Both the position numbers and the translations under genes were made by a program. A DNA stretch of 11,655 nucleotides from Calocera cornea HHB12733 (lineage: Eukaryota > Basidiomycota > Dacrymycetes > Dacrymycetales > Dacrymycetaceae), in assembly GCA_001632435.1 (NCBI GenBank), contig KV424096.1:44075-55729 (forward strand), given 5' to 3'. This document shows, piece after piece, positions 1-8,100 of this stretch. Positions within the stretch are counted from its first letter, which is position 1, and each line of letters begins with the position of its first letter. Below the pieces are notes generated by a model, which saw only the letters and a program-made list of their open reading frames with translations, was not told where the DNA came from and did no database searches.

Positions 1-2034
1 AGGTCCCTGACCCAGTTGTCGTAGTGCGGCTGGGGAGCCGGCGCAGGCGTCGCTGCCCTCCCCAAGTCGAAATCGATGTCGATTTCGAGCTCGGGATCGA
101 ACAACACGGGGGAGTACGCCCTCGGCTGCTGCTGCTGTTGCTGCTGCTGCTGTTGCTGCTGTTGCGGCTGTTGCGGCTGCTGCTGTTGCTGCTGTTGCTG
201 CTGCTGTTGCTGTTGCTGCTGCTGCTGCTGGGGCTGGGGCGGGAGCGGGAGAGGGAGAGGGAGAGGGAGGGGGAGGGGGAGAGGGCGTTGCTGAGGCTGA
301 GGCTGAGGCTGGGGAGGGGGAGGCTGAGGCTGAGGCTGAGGCTGAGGAAGCTGGCGAGGTGCGACGCCGAGCTCGTCCTCGAGCTTCTTCTGCATCTCTG
401 GCCAGGGAAGATGCCCTGCCAGTCCCTCAGGAACCCCTCCGTAGGCACGATAGCCTTGACGAACCTCGGGGCGTGCAATGCCCGGGAGGACGGCTGAGGT
501 CGAGCCGCTCGTCGACGCGAGTGCGGGGCTGGGCGGCGCGCTGGTGCGGTACTGGGCGGCGCGCTTGAGCTCGTCGTAGCGCTGCCGCTTCCAGGCAGGG
601 GCGTACGGATCGGCCTTGTAGGCCGTCTCGAACTTGCTCACCGCCTTCTTGCGCCGCTTTGCGCTGAGCCGCTTGCTCGTGCGCTGCTGCGTGGCCGTCT
701 TTGCCTCGTGCGAGATGGTGTTGGCCTCGACGACTTGCTTGGGGAGCTGCCCGGCGAGCTTCTCGGCAGCGTGGGCGCGCTGCTTCTTCACCCAGAGCAG
801 GGTGAAGTTCTCGTCCTTCCACCCTGCAATCGCGCCTGGATCGTTGGCGACGTGCTCGCGGCGTACGGGGCGGAGGATGGGCACGCCGTGCCAGAGGAGC
901 GTGCGGTGCTTGCCGGACTCATCGACTTCGCCCTGCTCGAGGAGGATGCCAACAAAGTTGCGTACGGCGGGGAGGGTGCGGCCGTCGAAGGGGCGCCAGG
1001 TCGCGTGCATGTACAGCAAGCTGTACATGCCGATGAGCTCGCGCACCTTGGCTTGGGCGCACAGCCAGTAGATCCGCGCGTGCCAGTAGGGCATCGCGTG
1101 GAAGAGGTCGGTCTTCTCCTGGGAGAAGTTGCCGCCCCAGCGCTTGGTGAGGTCGCCGTAGAGCTGGCGGTGCGGGTGTGCGTCGGGGAGGCGGGCGACC
1201 AAGGCGCGGATGCGCTCCGAGTAGTCGTCGTGCGCGTCGCAGAGCGTCTTCGCCCACCAGGCGTTGATGAAGCCGGCCGTGCTCTGGCAGATGTCGTTGA
1301 GCAGGCGCGAGAGCCTGACGTGCTCGGCATTGGGCACTTCTCCGTCCCAGAGGTCGTCGTTCGGCTGGCAAAACCTGCCAGTGACGAACGGCGACCACCA
1401 GACGAGGCGAAGGGGCGCCCACCAGACCATGGCGTTGGTCGGATCGCTGGGCGGGCCGGGGCAGTATCCTCGATGAGGATACCGCTCGTCGTACGGCCGG
1501 GGATAGACGGTCGGGTCGAGGGGACCGCGCGCCCACAGGTTGCGCATGTTCTCCGATTTGACGAAGGGGACGTCGCCGTCGTCGAGGTCGCTCTGGCCGA
1601 GGTACCAGGCCTTGAAGCGCGCCTGGAAGTCGCTCCAGTGCTGCCGGAGCTCGAGGTCGGTCGAGTTGGCGATGAGGAGGGCGGGGTCTTCGATCTGCAG
1701 CGCGGCGTACTGCTCGACGCTGTATCGATCCGCTGGGAGCAGGCTTGCGCTGCGTCGGAGGAGGGTCGGCTCGTCGGTGAAGCGATGCACCGTGTCGCGT
1801 GCAAACCGCTCGTAGAGCGTCAGGTGCCGATGGCCGGTGAAGTTCGGCCTCGGCGTGTCTGTAAAGTAGTTAGCAAGCTGTTTTAGATAGTAATGTCATT
1901 GATAACTTACCAGGTTTCCATTTGTACTTATTCTTTACAATGGGCAGGCCGTACTGCGCTGCCCATTCCTCATCGTATCCCTCGGCATCTCTGGGAGCGT
2001 CCCGATACCCTGTCTCGAACGTAGCTGTAGGCAT
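1..2034 (-). CDS. Gene A: unrecognised large protein with poly-Gln, Pro-rich tail (3' end off the window)
   Basis: Coding exons are 1911-2034 and 1858 down to the left edge, joined over a 52-nt intron. The ATG is at 2032-2034 in the context AACGATGCC, and the protein begins MPTATFETGYRDAPRDAEGY. Splicing gives about 660 residues with no stop before the edge, so the C-terminus is missing. The middle (about residues 180-370) is rich in Trp, Tyr, His and Arg, including NAMVWWAPLRLVWWSPF and WWAKTLCDAHDDYSERIR, which suggests a folded domain. A basic, probably helical stretch follows (TSKRLSAKRRKKAV), then PQ and LP repeats and poly-Gln, then an acidic DPELEIDIDFDLG. I do not recognise the family and assign no function. 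The Ser/Thr/Ala-rich and Arg-rich readings in the other frames are shadows. Neither visible intron carries the 24-bp motif found in the genes to the right. The poly-Gln and basic segments would suit a nuclear protein, but that is only a guess. Confidence 0.75.
123..350 (-). repeat. Poly-Gln and Pro-Gln/Pro-Leu low-complexity coding repeat in gene A
   Basis: In the gene A frame, plus-strand positions 126-230 encode 18 Gln, Pro, 2 Gln, Pro, then 13 Gln, from mixed CAG and CAA codons. Just upstream in the protein (about 231-350) are alternating Pro-Gln and Pro-Leu codons. The CAG/CAA interruptions mean this is not a pure triplet microsatellite, which would slow expansion and suggests some maintenance of the Gln tract as protein. 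Confidence 0.9.
1859..1910 (-). other. Intron 1 of gene A (52 nt, no motif)
   Basis: In the sense direction it starts GTAAGTTATC and ends GCTAACTACTTTACAG, with a clear branch point GCTAAC. Removing it joins codon fragment G to AC (Asp42) and restores one open frame between the short first exon and the long second exon. Confidence 0.85.
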
Positions 2035-2038
2035 CGTT

Positions 2039-2093
2039 CTAGCTAGTAGTTAGTCAAACACATCGTGCATACAGCGAAACATACCGTGCTTAC
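2039..2093 (-). other. Probable 5'-UTR intron of gene A (55 nt)
   Basis: In the sense direction it starts GTAAGCACGG and ends GACTAACTACTAGCTAG, with branch point GACTAAC. It ends four bases before the start codon of gene A. No upstream reading frame splices in frame onto the gene A ATG: the candidate MPPRKAVKKILRLRHA further upstream hits stops in every join I tried. It is therefore best read as an intron in the untranslated leader. Confidence 0.6.
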
Positions 2094-2409
2094 CTGCACT
2101 GTTTCCCACGCTAAACACGCCCCCAAACCCCGCCGATCGCTGGTCGTATTGTCGAACGTTGTGCGGTTGCGCACGCCGAGGCCGAAATCCGCACGAGTAC
2201 GCTCCGGAGGACTTACGCGCGTGTCTCAGTCTCAAGATCTTCTTGACGGCCTTTCTTGGAGGCATTTGGTGTGGATTCGCCCTCCTGATGGAGGTCAAAA
2301 GCGCACACCGACCGGGACGGCACGTCTCGAGGGCGGAAGGCGGGGGGGTCGACAGCGGTCGACAGTACCCCTCCTGCTTGACGCCGAGGCCCTCCAGATG
2401 GAGGTCCTC

Positions 2410-2422
2410 AGGCGGGAGGGGG

Positions 2423-2455
<33 letters not shown>

Positions 2456-2600
2456 GCGAGCGGGCGGGGACGGAGGCGGGGGCGGAGGCGGGGGCGGGGG
2501 CGGGGGCGGGGGGGGGGGGGGGGGGGGGGCGGGAGGGGGGGGGGGAGGCGGGGACGGGGGCGGGGGCGGGGGCGGCGGCGGAGGCGGGCAGGGCGGCGGC
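2410..2600 (+). repeat. Extreme G-rich low-complexity tract (possible G-quadruplex DNA)
   Basis: The plus strand consists almost wholly of GGC, GGA and GGGGGC units, with one uninterrupted run of 22 G at 2508-2529 and a second long G run at 2535-2545. Many runs of at least four G separated by single bases fit G-quadruplex formation. It lies roughly 300 bp or more upstream of the gene A start, on the non-template side relative to gene B. Its length in the assembly may be unreliable. Confidence 0.85.
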
Positions 2601-2778
2601 GGCGAGGACGACGACGGCGGCAGCGAGCACGCCGGTGGTGGACAAGACGAGGATGGGGAGACAGGGACCAGGGGACTTAGACGCGCGACGTCCCCTGGCC
2701 CGGAGGCAAATCAGCCACCGAAAGCTGCTGGTCGCTGGACGCGTCGCAGCGGATGCTGATTTCCAGCCCGGAAGCGGA

Positions 2779-2843
2779 CGGATGCAAATCCGCACCCTAT
2801 CCGCCGGTTACTCGACACAGCCGCTTATCGGCTGATAGCCGAT
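2779..2843. repeat. Two short hairpins in a cluster of CGGAT/ATCCG words
   Basis: CGGAT at 2779-2783 pairs with ATCCG at 2788-2792. ATCGGCT at 2827-2833 pairs with AGCCGAT at 2837-2843, with a 3-nt loop. Further copies of GCGGA and TCCGC words lie close by (2748-2810). Dense short repeats of this kind are typical of the subterminal binding sites of CACTA and hAT elements, but no terminal repeat was identified here. Confidence 0.45.
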
Positions 2844-2962
2844 GGATCTGCACTCACCGCGTGTCAGGGTCATATTTGCTGCCGTTAGCACAGGCCTCTT
2901 AGATGACCTCTGATAAGGCTGATGCAGTAAGCAGCAGATGATCTCCTCTTAGGGTTTCGCAC

Positions 2963-2989
2963 GGTTGGCTCACAGCCTATGAGCCAACC
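2963..2989. repeat. Perfect 10-bp stem, 7-nt loop hairpin
   Basis: GGTTGGCTCA (2963-2972) is the exact reverse complement of TGAGCCAACC (2980-2989), with loop CAGCCTA, and is followed by TTTT. It is not coding. It could be a structured element, a transposon remnant or a chance palindrome. The T-run makes it look like a bacterial terminator, but the context is eukaryotic. Confidence 0.6.
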
Positions 2990-3248
2990 TTTTCTGCCCT
3001 CGGCAAAGGTGCCCTGGTGGTAGCCATTTGCTGGTTGGAAAATACAACCTCGGCCAACTTTTAGATAGGTTGCTTCAGGAAATATGATTCACGCTGCACG
3101 CAGCTCATCCTCGCTGATGGCCTGATTGGCTGTGCAATCATCATTCGTCTGCGCTTTTGCGCTCCCGCTGATTCCAGTCCGTTCTAAACTTGATTAACTG
3201 TCTCTAAATCCATCCGATCAACACTACTTCCCGTTTTAACTCTTCACA

Positions 3249-5020
3249 ATGCCTTCGCAGGCCAAGGTAGGCCCGGCAGACATCACTACGCAACTTAAGA
3301 GGCTCTCCGCCCCTCAGCGCCTTGCTCTGGGCAAGGCGATCGCTACGTTGCAGGACGCTCCTGAAGATTGGTGAGTTAGGCGTCGTCTGGACAAGAACGA
3401 GGAAGACGGTGCTTTACCGCACGGTCTTTCTAGCGCGCAGTCCACACCCCTTACGATGACATTTCACGTGCTGACGCGACCCCAGGAACCTCGACCCAGC
3501 TCTCCTTCCCACAGCCCAAAACGAAGCCATCTCAGAGCTGAAAGAAACGGTCGACAAGCTCAAGGACGACGTTAGCGCTCTACTTGACCGTTTGGACGAC
3601 TTGCGCGGCGAGCTGGATACTGCACATGAACAAATCCTCGAGCTAGAACAGAATCAGATTACACATTCTGCACCCAAATCGCGTGCCAAGCGCGTACGAA
3701 TGAATGACGCGGCTCCGCATCCTTCCAACAGTGATGCTGCAAATGATACCGCTCCGCGCCTGGCGAAGAAGCGCAAGACTGCCCTGGACGACACCGAGAA
3801 GGAGATTCGCGAAAGACTGCTTGTGAGTTATCTTGACGAGTTGATAGTAGCATGGTTGGACTCACACGGAAAGCAAGAGAACTCTTGCAAGCACCATCAG
3901 CAATCTCATCGGTTTCGATAAACATGAGAATGACGGGAAGATGCCGGGTAGAGGAAAGCACGAACCAGAAGCCGAAGAAGGCACGCCTGCGTTCATGCTC
4001 CCAGATTGGGCTAAGACCTGGCGTGAAGACGAAAACTACCAGATTGTCGACAAGACCATCAAACTTGTTCAGAGCATGCACAAGGTCTGTCAGCCCAACA
4101 CCCCTTACGATGACATTTCACCAAACTGACCTCTCACAGCCCAATTCTCCACTTGTTCCCGAAGGCAAAGAAGCATGGGTTTCGTACAACAACTTGAGCG
4201 ATATTCTGCATTCACACTGGGGTCAGATGAAGAAGCAATTCGATACAGAGAACGATTCGAAGAAGAAGCAACAACAACATAAGTGGGCTTTGGAAGGGAG
4301 ACTGACCGAAAGGCGCAATACGGTAGGCGGTCCCGATTGTCTGCGTTGTCGATCCATCTCACGTCCTCCTAAGCGATATGGCTGGTGTGTCAAGGGTGCA
4401 GAGCTGGTAGCCGCAGAGAAAGGCATCACCGACATTGACCAATTCGTTGCCGATACCCTTCACGAGTCATGGATGCCGGAGGAACGTGCGTGGGATGACG
4501 AGCCTGACTTGGAGAAGAATACAGCCTGGTGGGAGGAGATGTCTCAGTCAGACGACCTGAGTAGGGTGCAAAAGAAGGACCATACCTCAGCCTGGGAGTT
4601 AAAGCGCCCAGCTTGGATGAGCAGACCTGTATGCGACGGTGATTTCAACATTAGTCGAGTCCAAACTGACCGTGATCCCCGTAGTACTTCCAGTTTCTGT
4701 CCTCCCTGGTGCGCAGGAAAGAGCTTGCCGAGCTCGAGACACCCAGTTCTCGCAGAGGAAAGAAGTCGGCCCCAACTCCTCGCATCGACCTCGGGAACGT
4801 ATCCAATCTTCTGCCCAACCCCCATTTCCCGCCGTTCGAGTTCATGATTGACCCTGCTTGGAAGCAAAGCGAGATGAGCAAGCATCCGACATTCAAGTTC
4901 CTCAAGAAGCTTCCTGCTTCGATCACGGCCGAGGTCGCTGCGGAGCTTCAAGAGCTCAACGGCCCCTGGGTTCACCCCGATTGTTACGACGAGATCAATG
5001 AAGATGAATCATCTGAATAG
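3249..5020 (+). CDS. Gene B: unrecognised coiled-coil protein, five exons
   Basis: Exons are 3249-3370, 3486-3822, 3878-4084, 4140-4628 and 4685-5020. Splicing gives one open frame of 496 residues from ATG (context CACAATGCC) to TAG. A further in-frame 51-nt intron at 4323-4373 is possible and would give 479 residues. The first part (MPSQAKVGPADITTQLKRL) may be helical. Residues 55-98 form a heptad-like coiled coil (ELKETVDKLKDDVSALLDRL). Residues 104-112 (PKSRAKRVR) and 135-138 (KKRK) are basic clusters resembling nuclear localisation signals. The rest has Trp-rich charged segments such as WMPEERAWDDEPDLE and an acidic end (YDEINEDESSE). I do not recognise the family. Introns 1 and 3 carry the 24-bp motif. 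The gene ends 148 bp from the convergent transposase stop, so it may be an accessory gene of the same element or an unrelated host gene. Confidence 0.75.
3371..3485 (+). other. Gene B intron 1 (115 nt) carrying the 24-bp motif
   Basis: It starts GTGAGTTAGG and ends CTGACGCGACCCCAG. Splicing completes the Trp41 codon (TG|G) and continues NLDPALLPTAQNEAISELK. The motif at 3444-3467 ends 18 nt before the 3' splice site, directly before the branch-point-like CTGAC. Confidence 0.8.
3444..3467 (+). repeat. 24-bp motif, copy 1 (perfect; gene B intron 1)
   Basis: Perfect copy in the sense direction of gene B; core CCCCTTACGATGACATTTCA flanked by ACA and C. It is the only perfect copy not followed by a further C. 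Confidence 0.95.
3823..3877 (+). other. Gene B intron 2 (55 nt, no motif)
   Basis: It starts GTGAGTTATC and ends GGAAAGCAAG, with a possible branch site in GGACTCAC. It is needed because the unspliced frame stops at 3919-3921. Phase 0 joining gives REIRERLL-type helix sequence followed by RTLASTISNLIGFDKHEND. The CAAG acceptor is somewhat unusual; a neighbouring AG gives a different frame. Confidence 0.65.
4085..4139 (+). other. Gene B intron 3 (55 nt) carrying the 24-bp motif
   Basis: It starts GTCTGTCAGC and ends AACTGACCTCTCACAG. Splicing is in phase 0 (SMHK | PNSPLVPEG). The motif fills 4098-4121. It starts 13 nt into the intron and ends 18 nt before its end, with CTGAC just after it, the same 3' arrangement as in intron 1. 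Confidence 0.8.
4098..4121 (+). repeat. 24-bp motif, copy 2 (perfect; gene B intron 3)
   Basis: Perfect copy in the sense direction of gene B, followed by CAAACTGAC, which contains the branch point. Confidence 0.95.
4629..4684 (+). other. Gene B intron 4 (56 nt, no motif)
   Basis: It starts GTATGCGACG and ends AACTGACCGTGATCCCCGTAG, which is split here as branch AACTGAC and acceptor CCCCGTAG. Phase 0 joining gives RPAWMSRP | YFQFLSSLVRRKELAELE and leads to the natural stop at 5018-5020. Confidence 0.75.
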
Positions 5021-5168
5021 CGGCGAGTGAGCGATTTCGGGCCAGATCGGGAACGCAATACTGACTTTAAGACAATCAATGCAGATCCGCTCGCTTCACC
5101 AAAATCTCCTCCTGTCCTGTTGTTTAATCGTTGGCTCTGCAAGAGCGCAGGGACACACCGAAAGCTAG

Positions 5169-8100
5169 TTAGAAATCGGGTCCGGTCTGGAAAACTTTGT
5201 CAGTAAATAGTTGGTGAAATGTCATCGTAAGGGGTGTCAATGAGTGCGAGACATCGGCCACCATAAGAGAGGCCGCTTACTTTGTTCAGCCCGGTCGTCA
5301 GCCATATCCGATGATCATCAACTTCAACCACTGCGCGGGCTGCAATCCCGCAAAGTTCGCGCGCCTCCATGATACACGGCGGACCGCCTGTGTCGTCGCT
5401 GTCAAGGTAGATCCCATGCTCCCAGCATCCGACCTCCAGCTCCGGGCTGATTATAGTCGAAGAATACAGAGGGGGGTTAGGTGATTCGCCGGCGGAGGAG
5501 AGCGTTGCGGTGAAATGTCATCGTAAGGGGTGTGGACAGGCGATCAAGAAGCAATACGCAAAGGTGAAATGTAATCGTGAGGGGTGTGGAGGAGGAAAGA
5601 GCACGATCACGTACTATGGTGCGTAGAGCTTGGTCAGCTCCGTCGGTGAAGTTGGGGCCAACCATGCCACCTGGACAAAGATACGCGATATTCCCTCCGC
5701 ATGCTGAGAGTGAACGAAGACACGACGCAGTTCCCCCACCCACGACACGCCTGGTCGCACATGCGTGAGGACCAGGCCGTTGGGCTTGCAGCGCTCGTTC
5801 TGTTGCGCGGTCTCAATCTTGCGTCCTTCCCAGACTAACGCACGGTGCGCCATGATCTGGCGTGTAAGATACTCAATGCCGGCTGGAGGATCGGGTAACC
5901 TTTCGTGGCAGACTTCGAATTCTCTCGTAATGTCTGCAGCACATTTGAGCTTGCAATTGTGAAACCACCGCAGGAGGTTTCGGTAGGTCTTCTCGTCAAG
6001 CATGCCTGGCGAACCAGGGCCGTCCGGAGCGTACAAGTGACCATCTGCACGGACATAAGAGCGGCCTCACTTGTTAATATGGCAACAATGGCTTACACTC
6101 ATTGACTCCGTTCTGTGGGCCGTCCTGCATCTCTGCCAACGCGGCGACAGTCCCGCTTTTAGCATGATCCCGCGAAGCTCCAAACATAACGTTCCCAATA
6201 AGGCGGGCAAGAGGATCGTCATCCTGTGTGCGCAGTACAAGCGTCTGCTTGACAATGAGCTTGAAGACCAGACAAAGTAGCCAGAGACATACCATGCGGA
6301 TAAGTGTTACGTATCGCTTGAACTCTCGAGCGAATGTTACTTCCATTTCACCGCCTTGGTGATTGTTGGTGTTAAAGCTCTTAAGAAGCTTATTGAGCCG
6401 CTCGAAAAGAAACGCCCAAAACCCATGAACGGGTCCATAACGCCGCACTTGCTCTGGCATATGGGTCAGCCAGTGAAATGTCGGCGTGACAGAGGTCGGT
6501 CCATATATCTGGACCGACAATCAGCACAAGGGGTGAGCAGAAGAAGAGGAGAGTAAGGGTGAAATGTCATCGTAAGGGGTGTCAGAACATGGCGTAAGAG
6601 GAGCACCCGCGCACCTCCACGAATTCTCTGAAGAATTCCCTGTACAGGGAGTTCGCACGTTGTAGATTGGCTTCTGTGACTTGCCGGCGTGTATAGATCT
6701 TGATTGCTGCGGCCATACGAAGAAAGTTCTCAGCCGCTTGACTTGATACACGAGGTTGTTCTTCGTCATCATCAGGCAAATGATAGCGAGGTTCTGATTC
6801 GTCTTGACTGGCTCGGGCCGCACGTTGAAGTACAGGAGGGATCTACACACTTTGCATCAACATGGATTATTGTCCTCAAGTCATTGAGGGCTTACCACAG
6901 CAGGACCGTATAGAATGATGAGAGCCCTCCATTCATCAGCAGTTAAACTGCCCCCACGAGGCCGACCAACATCTTTCGGTAGCCTGGCAAACCAGCTCGG
7001 CATCTCAAACTGAAGAGTCTAGTCAGAGTTATTCTCTCTCCAGATACCCGCACTCACCAAGGCGAGAATAGCATGGATCTCATCGAGCTCGTATTGATGA
7101 GTCTTCGTCCCTTGCCGAAGAACCACGCGGTTCTCCTTTCCGCCCAACACCCAAACGTTGTACCACAGCCGCTTGGCCAAACCTGCGAATGATGTCATTA
7201 GTCCATATAGCGGCTATAGAACCGAATGGCTCACCAAGCAGAAGGGCGTGCATTGGATCAATGACGCCCATCTCCACTGGATTGAAATACGGCAATCTGC
7301 AGAATTCAGACCACCGCACGCCGTAGTATCTGGCATACTTCTCACGCTCCCTTTGCGCCTTGATCCGATGATAGCGAGCGGCTCGCTTCTTATGTCTTTC
7401 CCCACACCGAGCTTGAACCGCATGCTCAGGACAGCGAGCGATCTCATTGCGCCGAATCTTGCATTGTGTGCAGGGAAACCTGGAACTGGCTTGATCGCTG
7501 AAGCCAAGGAGCTTACATAGCGCAGGGTGATCGCAGACCGCAGCAACCATGGCGACTCGCACTCGACGGCCTTGAGGAAACTGCGGGGTTTTCACCACGA
7601 CGCCCGCAAGGTATAGTTGTAATAAATCGTCCACGAACGGTCGAAGGAAGCGCTGCAGCTGCTCGCTGTCTGGTTCGGTGGGGCCAGGCAGCGCAGCGCA
7701 AAGATTGAGATTGTAAACGCGATATCTGAGAGAGCCATCAGGTGAAATGTCATCGTAAGGGGTGTCAATACGACAATTACCTCAACTCCGCTGGAAGATT
7801 GGCGATTTGGACGGACAGCGCACCTGTCGAATGATGCGGAGAGCTCTCAGCCGTGAAAGGTTGGAACCTGAGTAATGTTTATTTGGCCGTCTGAGTCTGC
7901 ATCAGCGACCAGCACATACCAGTCTAATGAAACGACAAGGCCTAACCGAAGCTCGTTCTGCTCCTCGGCTTCTTCTCGAGAGCCCGGGAAGAATGGTTTG
8001 TTGTCTGGCGACTGTAAGTTTTGCCAGACGCTACCGTCTTGAATGCAGGTATAAAGGCCAGGCTTGCGCTTGCGATCGAGGTAGCGCATGCAAGCGTCTT

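Larger units (their letters stand above)
2094..3248. other. Region without a supported gene, between divergent genes A and B
   Basis: Gene A is transcribed leftward and gene B rightward, so this stretch must hold both promoters. Several open frames cross the G-rich tract, but low-complexity G/C sequence lacks stops in most frames. The most protein-like is a plus-strand Gly-rich acidic frame, 2382-2759, ending GGQDEDGETGTRGLRRATS and onward. A splice-acceptor-like CTCAG lies at 2407-2411, but no start or upstream exon could be found. The last 70 bases before gene B are AT-richer and lead to a start in the context CACAATGCC. No TATA box is clear enough to call. Confidence 0.5.
5447..5614 (-). 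other. Transposase intron 9 (168 nt) carrying two copies of the 24-bp motif
   Basis: It starts GTACGTGATC and ends CGACTATAATCAG, with branch point CACCTAACC. Phase 2 joining gives TKLYAP-Y-PELEVGCWEHG. A perfect motif copy lies at 5510-5533 and a two-mismatch copy at 5564-5587, with starts 54 bp apart. No other AG dinucleotide occurs in the intron, so it should be removed as one piece. Confidence 0.8.

Noticed and set aside
1465..1481. Small hairpin TATCCTC-GAT-GAGGATA in gene A
   Set aside because: Short, coding, and explained by codon content; no further support.
788..1804. Long Ser/Thr/Ala/Pro-rich minus-strand frame and the plus-strand frame over 708-1886
   Set aside because: Composition is typical of shadows of a GC-rich gene. 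The third minus-strand frame gives balanced, Trp-containing protein that splices cleanly to a good start at 2034.
2254..2263. Upstream start MPPRKAVKKILRLRHA (minus strand) as the true beginning of gene A
   Set aside because: It has a good donor (GTAAGT) soon after, but every join I tried to the gene A frame met a stop or the wrong phase. It may be an upstream open frame.
2065..2835. Plus-strand and minus-strand open frames through the G-rich tract (Arg/Gly-, Ala/Pro-rich)
   Set aside because: Openness is expected from stop-poor low-complexity sequence. One overlaps the probable gene A leader intron, and no start, splice partner or domain supports any of them.
6473..6496. Partial motif in transposase exon 7 (GACATTTCAC followed by CTGAC)
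   Set aside because: Only 10 bp match, and the sequence encodes TPTFHWLTH just before the conserved catalytic-Glu region, so coding constraint explains it better than a motif copy.
6621..6650. Inverted repeat GAATTCT/AGAATTC and 14-bp palindrome TCCCTGTACAGGGA
   Set aside because: Both are inside exon 6 and encode the helix NSLYREFFREFVE; repeated Phe-Arg-Glu codons produce such symmetry by chance.
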